Source: Labilithrix sp. (GTDB taxonomy: Bacteria; Myxococcota_A; Polyangia; Polyangiales; Polyangiaceae). From it: DNA of 64,000 nucleotides. Shown piece by piece: positions 42,205-50,831 of the stretch (within the stretch, counting starts at the first letter, position 1; every line of letters starts with the position of its first letter). The translations under genes were made by a program, and so were the position numbers. The stretch is taken from positions 1-64,000 of the forward strand of contig JAHBWC010000041.1 of assembly GCA_019637225.1 (NCBI GenBank). Reading direction: 5' to 3'. A model generated the notes under the pieces. The model saw nothing but the letters and a program-made list of their open reading frames with translations. It made no database searches and was not told the origin of the DNA.

Positions 42205-43026
42205 TCAACCGCGCCGGACGTGGCGGAGCGGGCGCGGCGGCGCGATCGCCGCCGGCGCCGACGGCGCGACGCGACGCGCGACGACCTCTCCGACGATGAC
42301 GAGCGCCGGCGTCGGCAGGTCCGCCGCCGCGACCGCGTCGGCGATCGTCGCGAGGTCCGCGACCACCTCCCGCTGATCGGGGAGCGTCGCGCGCGACACG
42401 ACGGCGACCGGCGTGCTCGGCGCGCGGCCGTCCTCGACGAGGCGACGCGCCGTCTCGCGCAGCGTCGCGATGCCCATGTACAGGACGACCGTGCCCTCGG
42501 GCGGCACACGCCGCGCGAGCGACTCGACCTCGTGCTCGCCGGTCCCGGCGCGGCCGCGGAGGTGCGCGGTCGCGAACGTCACGCTCGACGCCGCGTCGCG
42601 ATGCGTGAGCGGGATCCCCGCGCTCGCCGCGGCGCCGAGCGCGGCGCTGACGCCCGGCACCACCTCGAACGGGATCCTGAGCGCCGCGAGCTCGGCGGCC
42701 TCCTCGCCTCCTCGCCCGAAGATCATCGGATCGCCGCCCTTGAGGCGAACGACGTCGAGTCCGGCGAGCGCCCGCTCGAGCACGGTCGGATGGATCGACG
42801 GCGCGTTCGGGCATGTGCCCCTCCGCCGCCCGACGGCGATCCGCTCTGCCTCCGGCGGGATCAAGGCGAGGATCTCCGATCCGACGAGCTCGTCGTACGC
42901 GACGACGCGCGCGCCGGTCAGGATCCGATGGGCGCGCAGCGTGAGGAGCTCGGGATCGCCGGGCCCGGCTCCGACGAGGAAGACCCGCCCGCGCGGGGCG
43001 CTCCGGGCGATCGCTCCGTCGATCAC
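42205..43026 (-). CDS. cobA: Uroporphyrinogen-III C-methyltransferase
   Basis: 273 aa from a GTG at 43026 that overlaps the permease stop (GTGA). The tetrapyrrole-methylase signatures are VFLVGAGPGDPELLTLRAHRIL at the N-terminus and DVVRLKGGDPMIFGRGGEE. Also FEVVPGVSAALGAAASAGIPLTHR and VVLYMGIA. It makes precorrin-2 from uroporphyrinogen III with two SAM, feeding siroheme. Being the third gene of the ABC-transporter operon links it to sulfite reductase cofactor supply rather than to cobalamin. Confidence 0.92.
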   Translation of the reverse strand: MIDGAIARSAPRGRVFLVGAGPGDPELLTLRAHRILTGARVVAYDELVGSEILALIPPEAERIAVGRRRGTCPNAPSIHPTVLERALAGLDVVRLKGGDPMIFGRGGEEAAELAALRIPFEVVPGVSAALGAAASAGIPLTHRDAASSVTFATAHLRGRAGTGEHEVESLARRVPPEGTVVLYMGIATLRETARRLVEDGRAPSTPVAVVSRATLPDQREVVADLATIADAVAAADLPTPALVIVGEVVARRVAPSAPAAIAPPRPLRHVRRG

Positions 43027-43775
43027 GGCACAGCCGTCCCCCAGCGGCGCGCGACGAGGCGCTCGACCGGACCGAAGAGGACGCGCTCGCTCGCCCGGCT
43101 GAGCAGGACGATGACGACGACGACGCCGAGGACGAGCGCCGTGTCGGCGAGATCGCGCCCGGTCTCGAGGAGCTGGCCGAGGCCGCCGGAGACGAACAAG
43201 AGCTCGCCCGCCATCAGCGAGCGGAGCGCGAAGGTGAAGCCCATCTTGGCGCCCGTCACGATTCCGGGCAGCGCCGCCGCCAAAAGGACGCGGAAGAGCA
43301 GCGTCGGGCCCGTCGCGCCCATCGTGCGCGCCGCGCGCTCGATCGTCGGGGGGAGCTGGCGCACCGCGCTCTCGGTCGCGAGCGTCACGGGGAGCGCCGC
43401 GCCGAGGACGATGACGACCTGGATCGCTGCCTCGGAGAGCCCGAACCACACGATGGCGAGCGGCAGCCAGCAGATCGACGGGACGCTCGAGAGACCGAGG
43501 AGGAGCGGGCCGAGAGCGCGCTTGACGGAGGGCACCCGCGCGAGCACGAGCCCGAGCGGGACGCCGATCGCCAGGGCGATCGCGTAGCCGACCACGAGCC
43601 GGATCGCGCTGACGAGCACCGCCCGCCCGAGGGTGCCCTGGGCCGTCGCGCTCGCGAGCGCGCGGGCGACCTCGATCGGTCCAGGGAAGAGCGTGCTCTT
43701 CGCCGCTTCAGATGCCGCGGCCCAGATGGCGACGAGGATCGCCGCCGTCAGGCCCGCTCGAGCTACCCCACGCAC
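43023..43775 (-). CDS. ABC transporter permease, sulfonate/nitrate/taurine family
   Basis: 250 aa with six membrane segments. Conserved coupling region: ERAARTMGATGPTLLFRVLLAAALPGIVTGAKMGFTFA (EAA loop, SsuC/TauC/NrtB type). The family start SAIRLVVGYAIALAIGVPLGLVLARV is present. With the ATPase upstream and the substrate-binding protein at 48579 it makes a complete importer, placed in a sulfur locus. Sulfate-ester or sulfonate import is inferred; sulfate is possible. The start lies 68 bp inside the ATPase gene, an unusually long overlap; a later start (e.g. within the first hydrophobic stretch) is possible. Confidence 0.85.
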   Translation of the reverse strand: MRGVARAGLTAAILVAIWAAASEAAKSTLFPGPIEVARALASATAQGTLGRAVLVSAIRLVVGYAIALAIGVPLGLVLARVPSVKRALGPLLLGLSSVPSICWLPLAIVWFGLSEAAIQVVIVLGAALPVTLATESAVRQLPPTIERAARTMGATGPTLLFRVLLAAALPGIVTGAKMGFTFALRSLMAGELLFVSGGLGQLLETGRDLADTALVLGVVVVIVLLSRASERVLFGPVERLVARRWGTAVP

Positions 43776-44685
43776 CGTCCGCCTCCTCTCGCGCCACCTT
43801 GTCGACCTCGGCCCGGATCTCGTCGGCGATCCGCTGCGCGATGCGGACGGCCTGCACGTCTTCGACGCTCGCGCCGCCGAGCGCCGTACGCGTCCCGCCG
43901 AGCGCTCCGCGCCTCGGGCGCGGCAAGTCCACGTGGACCTCGCCGATCACGCGGCCCGGCCGCGTCCCGATCAGGACGACGCGGTCGCCGAGACGGACCG
44001 CCTCGTCGATCGCGTGCGTGACGAACACCATCGTCGTGCGCGACGCGCGGACGATGCGCTCGACCTCGCCCTGGAGGAGCTCGCGCATCTGCCCGTCGAG
44101 CGCGGCGAACGGCTCGTCGAACAGGATCATCCGCGGGCGCGTCGCGAGCGCCCTCGCGATCGCACCGCGCTGGCGCATTCCCCCCGAGAGCTCGTGGGGG
44201 AACGAAGCGCGGAAGCGTGACAGGTGGACCAGCCGGAGCAGCTCGTCGACGCGCTCGGCGCGCGCGGCCGGCGCGACGCCCGCGACCTCGAGGGGGAACG
44301 CGATGTTCTTCTCCAGCGTGAGCCACGGAAAGAGCGCCGCGTCCTGGAAGACGACGGCGCGCTCCGGCCCCGGGCCGCTCACGGGCACGCCGTCGAAGAG
44401 CACGCGACCCCGCGTCGGTCGCACGAGACCGGCGAGCAGGTTCAGTATCGTGGATTTTCCTCCGCCCGACGGACCGACCAGGCAGAGCGCCTCGCCGGGC
44501 GCGACGTCGATCGAGACGTCCTCGAGGACCGTGGCGCCGTCGTACTCGAGGCTCACGCCCTCGAGCGCTGCGCTCGCTCCGGCGGCGCCAGGCGCCGGTC
44601 TCCGCTCCACGGCGCGCGCGGCGGGCGCCGCCGCGGGCTCGGGCTCCGCGAGGGCCGCCCCGATCCACTTCGTGGTCGCGAACAC
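43708..44685 (-). CDS. ABC transporter ATP-binding protein, sulfonate/nitrate/taurine family
   Basis: 325 aa from the GTG at 44685. Walker [10 protein letters not shown] (71-79), Q-loop [23 protein letters not shown], signature [16 protein letters not shown], Walker [14 protein letters not shown]-loop [10 protein letters not shown]. This Q-loop region is typical of SsuB/TauB/NrtD. About 38 Ala/Pro-rich residues precede the ATPase domain. The C-terminus extends ~60 residues past the core and overlaps the permease gene. The GTG lies 7 nt downstream of a TATGAT -10, so the mRNA may be leaderless. First gene of ABC operon. Confidence 0.87.
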   Translation of the reverse strand: MFATTKWIGAALAEPEPAAAPAARAVERRPAPGAAGASAALEGVSLEYDGATVLEDVSIDVAPGEALCLVGPSGGGKSTILNLLAGLVRPTRGRVLFDGVPVSGPGPERAVVFQDAALFPWLTLEKNIAFPLEVAGVAPAARAERVDELLRLVHLSRFRASFPHELSGGMRQRGAIARALATRPRMILFDEPFAALDGQMRELLQGEVERIVRASRTTMVFVTHAIDEAVRLGDRVVLIGTRPGRVIGEVHVDLPRPRRGALGGTRTALGGASVEDVQAVRIAQRIADEIRAEVDKVAREEADGAWGSSSGPDGGDPRRHLGRGI

Positions 44686-44691
44686 GCGTTC

Positions 44692-44720
44692 ATCATAGTA
44701 GACAAACGCGTCCTCGACAA
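44692..44720 (-). promoter_or_regulatory. Promoter with shared motif upstream of the ABC operon
   Basis: Minus strand: -35-like TTGTCG (44720-44715), 17-bp spacer, -10-like TATGAT (44697-44692). The bases TTGTCTACTATGATG (44705-44691) match TGTCTACTATAATG at 45420-45407 with one difference. The predicted start point falls at the ATPase GTG (44685). A site for the adjacent XRE-cupin regulator is inferred. Confidence 0.6.
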
Positions 44721-44735
44721 GGGCGACGGCCCCGC

Positions 44736-45410
44736 TCAGCGCTCGTAGAGGATCACGTTGTGGTAGCGGGCCTCGGAGGAGCCGGCGTTCTCGTAGGCGT
44801 GCGGCCGGTCGGCCGGGAACGCGACGCTGTCGCCCGCCATCAGGTCGAGCTGCTCGCCCTCGACGTGGAGCCTCAGCGATCCCGACAGCACGACGAGGAA
44901 CTCGTGGGTGCCGGGGGCGTGAGGCTCCGAGGTGTGCGTCGCGCGCGCCGACAGACGCAGCTCGTACATCTCGACGAGCGCCGACGCGCCGGCCGGCGTG
45001 AGCGGGCGGCTCTCGAGCTTGCCGTCGAGCGAGCGCAGCACCTGGGCGTCGCCCCGCCGGAGCACGCTGATGCCCGTCCTCGGCTGCCCGAGCAGGTCGG
45101 CGAACGGGACGCCGAGACCGACGGCGATCTTCCAGAGGAGGCCCACCGTGGGGTTCGTCTTGCACGTCTCGACCTGCGACAGCGCGGCGCGGCTCACGCC
45201 GGACGCCCGCGCGAGATCGTCGAGCGACATCCCGCGGAGCTTCCGCTTGTGGCGCAGGTTCTCGGCCACCCGGCGAGCGAGCTCTGCCGCTCCGACGTCG
45301 TCCCCAAGCGCGACCGCGCCGCGCTCCGGCGCGGCGGCCCCCTTCGCGGAAGCGTTCTCCTTCGACGATCGTCCCAGATTGCGCTTGCGTCCCGCCACCG
45401 TTCTCTCCAT
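44736..45410 (-). CDS. XRE-family regulator with C-terminal cupin domain
   Basis: 224 aa from ATG 45410 (a GTG at 45422 or one at 45398 are alternatives; a TATAAT overlaps this start, which favours the downstream GTG). Residues ~48-108 are an XRE helix-turn-helix ([33 protein letters not shown]). Residues ~145-222 form a cupin ([49 protein letters not shown]). XRE-cupin proteins such as E. coli SutR (YdcN) control sulfur use; others control polyamines or betaine. Its place between the cysC operon and the ABC operon makes a sulfur regulator likely. The effector of the cupin is unknown. Confidence 0.87.
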   Translation of the reverse strand: MERTVAGRKRNLGRSSKENASAKGAAAPERGAVALGDDVGAAELARRVAENLRHKRKLRGMSLDDLARASGVSRAALSQVETCKTNPTVGLLWKIAVGLGVPFADLLGQPRTGISVLRRGDAQVLRSLDGKLESRPLTPAGASALVEMYELRLSARATHTSEPHAPGTHEFLVVLSGSLRLHVEGEQLDLMAGDSVAFPADRPHAYENAGSSEARYHNVILYER

Positions 45411-45421
45411 TATAGTAGACA
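45407..45421. promoter_or_regulatory. Shared motif in the 21-bp regulator/cysC divergent gap
   Basis: Minus strand TGTCTACTATAATGG, with TATAAT at 45414-45409 for the regulator; on the plus strand the same bases read TATAGTAGACA, with a TATAGT at 45411-45416 that could serve cysC. The gap between the annotated starts is 21 bp, so the element must overlap the promoter or start codons of both genes. The second copy lies at 44691-44704. Confidence 0.6.
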
Positions 45422-45431
45422 CGTGCTTGCT

Positions 45432-46031
45432 ATGACGAACTCATCCAGCAGGGCCACGGTAACACGACCCGATCGAGGCGTCGTCGTGTGGTTCACCGGC
45501 CTCTCCGGAGCCGGCAAGACGACGATCGCGAGCGCCGTCGCCTCCGAGCTCGTCGCGGCCGGCAAGCGCGTCGAGGTCCTCGACGGCGACGTCGTGCGGA
45601 CGCACCTGTCGAAGGGCCTCGGGTTCTCGCGCGAGGACCGGGACATCAACGTGGCGCGGATCGCGTTCGTCGCCCACCTGCTCGCGCGCAACGGCGTCTT
45701 CGTCCTCGTGGCCGCGGTCTCGCCCTACCGGCAGACGCGCGAAGCGGCGCGCGCCACGATCGGCGACTTCGTCGAGGTCCACGTCGCGCCTCCGCTCGAC
45801 GCGTGCGTCGCGCGCGACACCAAGGGCCTCTACAAGAAGGCGCTCGCCGGGGAGATCCCGCAGTTCACCGGCGTGAGCGACCCGTACGAGGAGCCGATCG
45901 ATCCGGAGCTCACGCTCGACACGAGCGCGATCGACGTCGCCACCGGCGTCGAGCGCGTCCTCGCGAAGCTCGTCGAGCTCCGCTTCCTCGAGCGCGAACG
46001 CGCCCCCTCCGAGGCTCGCAGCCGCGCCTGA
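45432..46031 (+). CDS. cysC: Adenylylsulfate kinase
   Basis: 199 aa from the ATG at 45432; longer upstream frames run antisense through the regulator. P-loop [37 protein letters not shown] is the APS-binding motif. [14 protein letters not shown] and [24 protein letters not shown] complete the family. It phosphorylates APS to PAPS. The next genes encode sulfite reductase and a [4Fe-4S] CysH that uses APS, so PAPS may serve sulfotransferases instead. The ATP sulfurylase genes are not in the window. Confidence 0.93.
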   Translation: MTNSSSRATVTRPDRGVVVWFTGLSGAGKTTIASAVASELVAAGKRVEVLDGDVVRTHLSKGLGFSREDRDINVARIAFVAHLLARNGVFVLVAAVSPYRQTREAARATIGDFVEVHVAPPLDACVARDTKGLYKKALAGEIPQFTGVSDPYEEPIDPELTLDTSAIDVATGVERVLAKLVELRFLERERAPSEARSRA

Positions 46032-46099
46032 GGGCGCCTCACCCACACGCCCCGCGCGGGCGCCGCCCCAGACCGAACACCGGACGAGAACGGACCACG

Positions 46100-47848
46100 A
46101 TGACCACCAGCACCCTGCCGCGCTTCTCCGACCCACGCGACGTCGACGAGTTCGTCGCCAAGCTCGAGGGCTTCGAGCGCGGCGAGATCGGCCCCGACGA
46201 GTTCCGGGCGTTCCGGCTCGTCCGCGGCGTCTACGGCCAGCGCCAAGAGGGCCGGCAGATGATCCGGGTCAAGATCCCGTTCGGGCGGCTCGACGACGTC
46301 GGCCTCGAGGCGCTCGCCGACGTCGCCGACCGCTGGTCGCGCGGCTTCGGACACGTCACGACCCGCCAGAACGTGCAGCTCCACTTCGTCGACATGGCGA
46401 ACGTCGAGGCGCTGATGCACCGCCTCGACGAGGCCGGGCTCACGACGCGCGAGGCCTGCGGCAACTCCGTCCGCTCGGTCACGGCGTGCGAGCTCGCCGA
46501 GGTGTGCGCGAGCGCGCCGTTCGACGCGACGCCGTACGCCGAGGCGGTCACGCGCCAGTTCCTCCGGCACCCGCTCGCGGCGAGCCTGCCGCGCAAATTC
46601 AAGATCGCCTTCAGCGGGTGCGCGAACGACTGCGCGAAGGCGGCCATCCACGACCTCGGCTTCATCGCCGAGGTCCGCGAAGGCCAGAAGGGCTTCCGCG
46701 TCGTCGCCGGCGGCGGCCTGTCGTCGTCGCCGAGGAACGCCCTCGTCCTGCACGACTGGGCGCACGCGTCGGAGATCGGCCGGATCGGCGAGGCGATCGT
46801 CCGGCTCTTTCACCGGCTCGGCAACCGCGACAACCGCGCCCGCGCGCGGATGAAGTACGTCCTCAAGAAGCTCGGCGACGACGGCTTCCGCGCCAAGTAC
46901 GCCGAGATCCGCGCGGAGGTCGACGCCGAGGCCGCGGGCGAGCTCACCCTCCCCGTCCCGTACGCCGGCACGCCGGCGGCGCCCGTGCTGAGCGACGCCG
47001 ACGCCCGGCGGACGCCCGCGTACCTGGCGTGGCGCGCAGCCTCCGTCGTGGCGCAGAAGGCGGACCCAGAAGCTCCGTCCGACGGCGCGTCCGACGACGG
47101 CTACGTCGCCGTCTACGTGCGGCTCTTGCTCGGCGACATCACGAGCGCGCAGATGCGCGCCCTCGGGAAGATCGCCCGCGAGCTCGGCGACGGCACCGTC
47201 CGCCTCACGATCGATCAGAACATCCTCGTCCCCTGGATCGACAAGCGGTCGCTCCCCGCCCTCTTCGCGCGCCTCTCCGCCGTCGAGCTCGCGCGGCTCG
47301 ATCTCCACACCGCGCGCGACGTGACGAGCTGCCAGGGCGCCGACACGTGCAACCTCGCCGTCACGTCGTCGCGCGCCGTCGCGAAGGCGATCGGGGACAA
47401 GCTCGAGGCCGAGGGGATCGGCGCCGAGGGAGACGCCGCGAGGACGCTCATCAAGGTCAGCGGGTGCCCGAACTCGTGCGGGCAGCACCACATCGCCGAC
47501 CTCGGCTTCCACGGCGGCGCGAAGACCGTCGCCGGCCAGGCCGTCCCGGTCTACCAGCTTCACCTCGGCGGAGGCGTCGACGCTCGCGGCGCGCGCTTCG
47601 GCCGCCAGGTCGTGAAGATCGTCGCGCGGCGCGTCCCGGACGCGGTCGTCGCGCTCCTCCGGCTCTACGACGCCGAGCGCGCCGCCGACGAGACGCCGGC
47701 CGCGTTCTTCGAGCGCGTCGACGGCAAGCGCGTCGTCGCGGCGCTCGGAGACCTCGTCACCGCGCCTCCGCGCGACGACGAGGGCGCGGACGTCGGCGAG
47801 ACGTCCGGCTTCCTCGTCCAGACCGGCGCCGGGGAGTGTGCTGCGTGA
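46100..47848 (+). CDS. Siroheme [4Fe-4S] sulfite/nitrite reductase
   Basis: 582 aa. C-terminal half has the siroheme/[4Fe-4S] cysteines: TSCQGADTCNLA (C411, C417) and VSGCPNSCGQHH (C456, C460). The N-terminal half also has RQNVQLHFVD and GNSVRSVTAC. Length is near ferredoxin-dependent NirA/Sir; no flavoprotein gene is adjacent. Oddly the N-half keeps matching Cys (C120, C130; C174, C178 in SGCANDC) where plant-type enzymes have none. The sulfur neighbourhood favours sulfite over nitrite. It reduces sulfite to sulfide by six electrons. Stop overlaps cysH start (GTGA). Confidence 0.88.
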   Translation: MTTSTLPRFSDPRDVDEFVAKLEGFERGEIGPDEFRAFRLVRGVYGQRQEGRQMIRVKIPFGRLDDVGLEALADVADRWSRGFGHVTTRQNVQLHFVDMANVEALMHRLDEAGLTTREACGNSVRSVTACELAEVCASAPFDATPYAEAVTRQFLRHPLAASLPRKFKIAFSGCANDCAKAAIHDLGFIAEVREGQKGFRVVAGGGLSSSPRNALVLHDWAHASEIGRIGEAIVRLFHRLGNRDNRARARMKYVLKKLGDDGFRAKYAEIRAEVDAEAAGELTLPVPYAGTPAAPVLSDADARRTPAYLAWRAASVVAQKADPEAPSDGASDDGYVAVYVRLLLGDITSAQMRALGKIARELGDGTVRLTIDQNILVPWIDKRSLPALFARLSAVELARLDLHTARDVTSCQGADTCNLAVTSSRAVAKAIGDKLEAEGIGAEGDAARTLIKVSGCPNSCGQHHIADLGFHGGAKTVAGQAVPVYQLHLGGGVDARGARFGRQVVKIVARRVPDAVVALLRLYDAERAADETPAAFFERVDGKRVVAALGDLVTAPPRDDEGADVGETSGFLVQTGAGECAA

Positions 47849-48582
47849 ACGCGGAGCGCGGCGACAGGGAGGCGTCGGAGCTCGACGCCGACCTCGCGCT
47901 CGCCAGCGCGCGCCTCGAGCGCGCGACGCCCGCCGAGCGCCTCGCCTTCGCCGTCGAGCGGTTCGGCGACGATCTCCTCTTCACGTCGTCGTTCGGCGCG
48001 CAGAGCGGCGTCCTCCTCCACCTGTGGAGCGAGGTCGCCCGGGGCCTGCCCGTCGTCTTCATCGACACGGGCTTTCTCTTCGCCGAGACGCTCGCCTACC
48101 GCGACGCCCTCGCGGACAAGCTCGGGCTCACCGTCCGCGTGCTCCGCCCGGAAATCCCGAACGCCGAGTTCGTCGCGCGCTGGGGCGACGACGTCCAGGC
48201 GCGCGATCCGGACTTCTGCTGCGGCCTCAACAAGGTCCTTCCGCTCGCGCCGCTCCGCGACGCGGCCCGCGCCTGGGTCTCGGGTCTCCGGCGCGATCAG
48301 AGCCGCGCGCGCGAGGGCGTTGGGATCCTCGAGCGCGACGGTCACCTCGTGCGCGTGCACCCGCTCGCGACCCTCACGAAGGCCGACGTCGCGCGCTACC
48401 TCGCCGACCACGGCATCCCCGAGCATCCGCTCGTCGCGAGGCGCTACCTCTCGATCGGCTGCGCGCCCTGTACGCGCGCAGTCGCCGACGGCGAGGACGA
48501 GCGCGCGGGCCGCTGGGCGTGGTCGAACAAGACCGAGTGCGGCCTCCACGCGCGGCCGCCCGGACACGAGCCGGGGCGATGA
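47845..48582 (+). CDS. cysH: [4Fe-4S]-type adenylylsulfate (APS) reductase
   Basis: 245 aa, GTG start overlapping the reductase stop. The CysH core is LLFTSSFGAQSGVLLHLW (PP-loop) and VVFIDTGFLFAETLAYRD. Cluster Cys are in DFCCGLNKVLPL and SIGCAPCTRAV, and ECGLH carries the catalytic Cys. The CC...CxxC set marks the APS-using, cluster-binding form rather than the PAPS-specific E. coli form. It makes sulfite and AMP from APS. The sequence places it in assimilation together with the sulfite reductase upstream. It overlaps the substrate-binding protein gene (ATGA). Confidence 0.92.
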   Translation: MNAERGDREASELDADLALASARLERATPAERLAFAVERFGDDLLFTSSFGAQSGVLLHLWSEVARGLPVVFIDTGFLFAETLAYRDALADKLGLTVRVLRPEIPNAEFVARWGDDVQARDPDFCCGLNKVLPLAPLRDAARAWVSGLRRDQSRAREGVGILERDGHLVRVHPLATLTKADVARYLADHGIPEHPLVARRYLSIGCAPCTRAVADGEDERAGRWAWSNKTECGLHARPPGHEPGR

Positions 48583-49571
48583 CGATCGCGATCGGGCGGC
48601 GCGCGCTCCTCGGCGGGCTCGCCGGCGCCGTCGCGGCCGGCGCCGCCGTGAGCGCCGTCGCCCGTCGCCGCTCGAGCGGCGAGCGCGTCTTCCGCGTGGG
48701 CGTCATGTCGAACCTCACGCACGCGCCCATGCTCGCGGGCCTCGGCTCCGGCCGCATCGCGCTGGCCCTCGCGCCGGCGCGCGTCGAGACGCGCGTCTTC
48801 CGCGCGGGCCCGCGCGTGACCGAGGCGCTCATCGGCGGCGCCATCGAGGCCGGCACGGCCGGCCCCGCCGCCGTCGTCGTGCACCACGCGCGGCACGCGC
48901 GCGGCGGGAGAGGAGGCCTCCGCGTGCTCTCCGGCGCGTGCTCCGGCGGCGCGTCGCTCATCGTCACCCGAGCGAGCGGGATCGCGCGCGCCGCCGATCT
49001 CCGCGGCAAGCGCCTCGCGGTCACGCAGATCGGCACCACGCAGGACGTCGCGCTCCGCTCGTTCCTCCGCGACGCGGGGCTCCGCGAAGCCGCGGCCGGA
49101 GGAGACGTCACGGTCCTCGCGATCGCGGGCGCGACGATCCTCGAGCAGATGAGGCGCGGCGATCTCCACGGCGCCTGGCTCCCCGAGCCGTGGGCGACGC
49201 GGATCGTCGGCGACCTCTCGGCCGTGCGCCTCGTCGACGAGCGCGACCTCTGGCCGGGCCGGCGCTTCGCCACCGCGGTGCTCACGACGCGCGCGGCGGA
49301 CGCCGCCGACCCGCTCATGGTCCGCCTCTCGCGCGCGCTCGACGACGAGGTGGCCCGCGCGCTCGACGATCCGCGGGCGACGCTCGCGGAGGCGCACGCC
49401 GAGCTGACGCGGCACGTCGGCAACCCCGGCGCGTTCGGCGTGTTCGAGGAGGCGGCGCGTTTCGTGGACTTCACGGCGGATCCGCTCCGCGCGTCGATCG
49501 AGCGCTTCGGCGACGCCGCGGCCGCCCTCGGGCTCTGCCCGCCGCGGCCCTCGGACGGCCTGTTCGCCTGA
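48579..49571 (+). CDS. ABC transporter substrate-binding protein (Tat-type signal)
   Basis: 330 aa, ATGA overlap with cysH. The N-terminus TIAIGRRALLGGLAGAVAAGA is a twin-arginine signal. The body is NMT1/SsuA-like: VGVMSNLTHAPMLAGLGSG, ETRVFRAGPRVTEALIGGAIEAGTAGPAA, SLIVTRASGIARAADLRGKRLAVTQIGTTQDVALR and GDLHGAWLPEPWATRIV. It presumably serves the ATPase and permease encoded on the opposite strand. The ligand is a sulfur oxyanion or organosulfonate by context. TatB/TatC are encoded at 20995-22652. Confidence 0.88.
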   Translation: MTIAIGRRALLGGLAGAVAAGAAVSAVARRRSSGERVFRVGVMSNLTHAPMLAGLGSGRIALALAPARVETRVFRAGPRVTEALIGGAIEAGTAGPAAVVVHHARHARGGRGGLRVLSGACSGGASLIVTRASGIARAADLRGKRLAVTQIGTTQDVALRSFLRDAGLREAAAGGDVTVLAIAGATILEQMRRGDLHGAWLPEPWATRIVGDLSAVRLVDERDLWPGRRFATAVLTTRAADAADPLMVRLSRALDDEVARALDDPRATLAEAHAELTRHVGNPGAFGVFEEAARFVDFTADPLRASIERFGDAAAALGLCPPRPSDGLFA

Positions 49572-49595
49572 CGCCCAGGACTGTACCCTCGTGCC

Positions 49596-50825
49596 GTGGG
49601 GCGCGTCGCCAGCCAGGAAGGCCTTCGTCCGGGGACGGTCCTCGCCGGCAAGGTCCGCGTCGAGCGCTTCGTCGGGCAAGGCTCGATGGGCGTCGTCTAC
49701 GAAGCCGTCGATCTCGCGCACCAGCGCCGCGTCGCGGTGAAGCTGATGGCGCCGGAGCGCGCCCAGGACCCCGACGCCCGCACGCGCTTCCTCCGCGAGG
49801 CGCGCGCTGCCTCCAGCCTCTCGAGCGAGCACGTCACGCGGCTCTTCGACGTGGGCGAGCTCTTCGATGGCACCCCGTTCCTCGTCATGGAGTTCCTCGT
49901 GGGCGGGACGCTCGAGCATGTGCTCCTCCGTGACGGCCCGCCCCAGGTCGACGTCGCGCTCGACTGGGTGCTCCAGGCGCTCGACGGCGTGGCCGAGGCC
50001 CACCGCGCCGGTTTCGTCCACCGCGACCTCAAGCCGGAGAACCTGTTCCTCTGCGAACGCCCCGGCGAGCCGCCGATCGTCAAGGTCCTCGACTTCGGCA
50101 CGGTGAAGGACCTGACCTCGAAGGCGACCAAGCTCACGCGCACCGGCTCGACGATGGGATCGCCCGCGTACATGCCGCCGGAGCAGGTGCGCGCAGAGGA
50201 GATCGATCAGCGCGCCGACGTCTGGGCGATGGGCGTGACCCTCTACGAGCTGCTCAGCGGGCAGCTCCCCTTCCTGGGCGCGTCGGTGATGCAGACGCTC
50301 GCGGCGATCCTCCGCGACGCCCCCATCCCGCTGCGCGCGCACTGCCCCGACGCGCCGCCCGAGCTCGACGCGATCGTGATGCGCGCGCTCTCGAAGGACC
50401 CCGCGCTCCGCTACCCGTCCGCGAACGAGCTCCTCGCCGCCCTCGCGAGCGTGCGCGCGCAGATGCCCCGCACGACGCGCGTGACGAGGACGGTCAACAT
50501 GGGGCGGAACCTCCACATTCCGCGGCCCGACGAGTTCGCCGACACGACCGAGATGGAGGGTCTGCCGGGCGTCGACTCGCGCGGCGTGGGTCGCGCCGGC
50601 GTGAACGCCCGCGGTCCGGGCGCCGCGTCCCCGAACGGCGCGACGGCGCGAAGCCGCCCGCACGTGGTGCTCCTCCTCGTCGCGCTCGGAGCCGCGCTCG
50701 TCATCGGCGTCGTCGGAGGCGTCGTCCTCACGCGCGATCGCGCGCCGGCGCCCGCGCCGGAGCTCTCCGCGCCCGCGCCGCCTTCGCACGCGCCGCCCCC
50801 GCAACCGCCGCGCGCCCACCCCTGA
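49596..50825 (+). CDS. Membrane-anchored serine/threonine protein kinase (1)
   Basis: 409 aa, GTG start. Kinase domain: GQGSMGVVYEA (Gly loop), VAVKL (K49), HRDLKPEN (H142, D144), DFG (166-168), GSPAYMPPEQVR (activation-loop APE-like), DVWAMGVTLYELLSG. All catalytic residues are intact. A Pro/Gly-rich juxtamembrane region precedes one membrane helix (~355-376, VVLLLVALGAALVIGVVGGVVL). The extracytoplasmic part is only ~33 Pro/Ala-rich residues, so it carries no obvious sensor domain. Eukaryotic-type kinases are numerous in myxobacteria. Downstream lies the IS66 remnant. Confidence 0.92.
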   Translation: MGRVASQEGLRPGTVLAGKVRVERFVGQGSMGVVYEAVDLAHQRRVAVKLMAPERAQDPDARTRFLREARAASSLSSEHVTRLFDVGELFDGTPFLVMEFLVGGTLEHVLLRDGPPQVDVALDWVLQALDGVAEAHRAGFVHRDLKPENLFLCERPGEPPIVKVLDFGTVKDLTSKATKLTRTGSTMGSPAYMPPEQVRAEEIDQRADVWAMGVTLYELLSGQLPFLGASVMQTLAAILRDAPIPLRAHCPDAPPELDAIVMRALSKDPALRYPSANELLAALASVRAQMPRTTRVTRTVNMGRNLHIPRPDEFADTTEMEGLPGVDSRGVGRAGVNARGPGAASPNGATARSRPHVVLLLVALGAALVIGVVGGVVLTRDRAPAPAPELSAPAPPSHAPPPQPPRAHP

Positions 50826-50831
50826 GGGCGG

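Noticed and set aside
43027-43449. N-terminal extension of the cobA frame
   Set aside because: It overlaps the ABC permease in another frame; CobA homology starts after the GTG at 43026.
44760-45431. Plus-strand extension upstream of cysC
   Set aside because: Antisense to the XRE-cupin regulator, which has clear domains; cysC homology starts just after the ATG at 45432.
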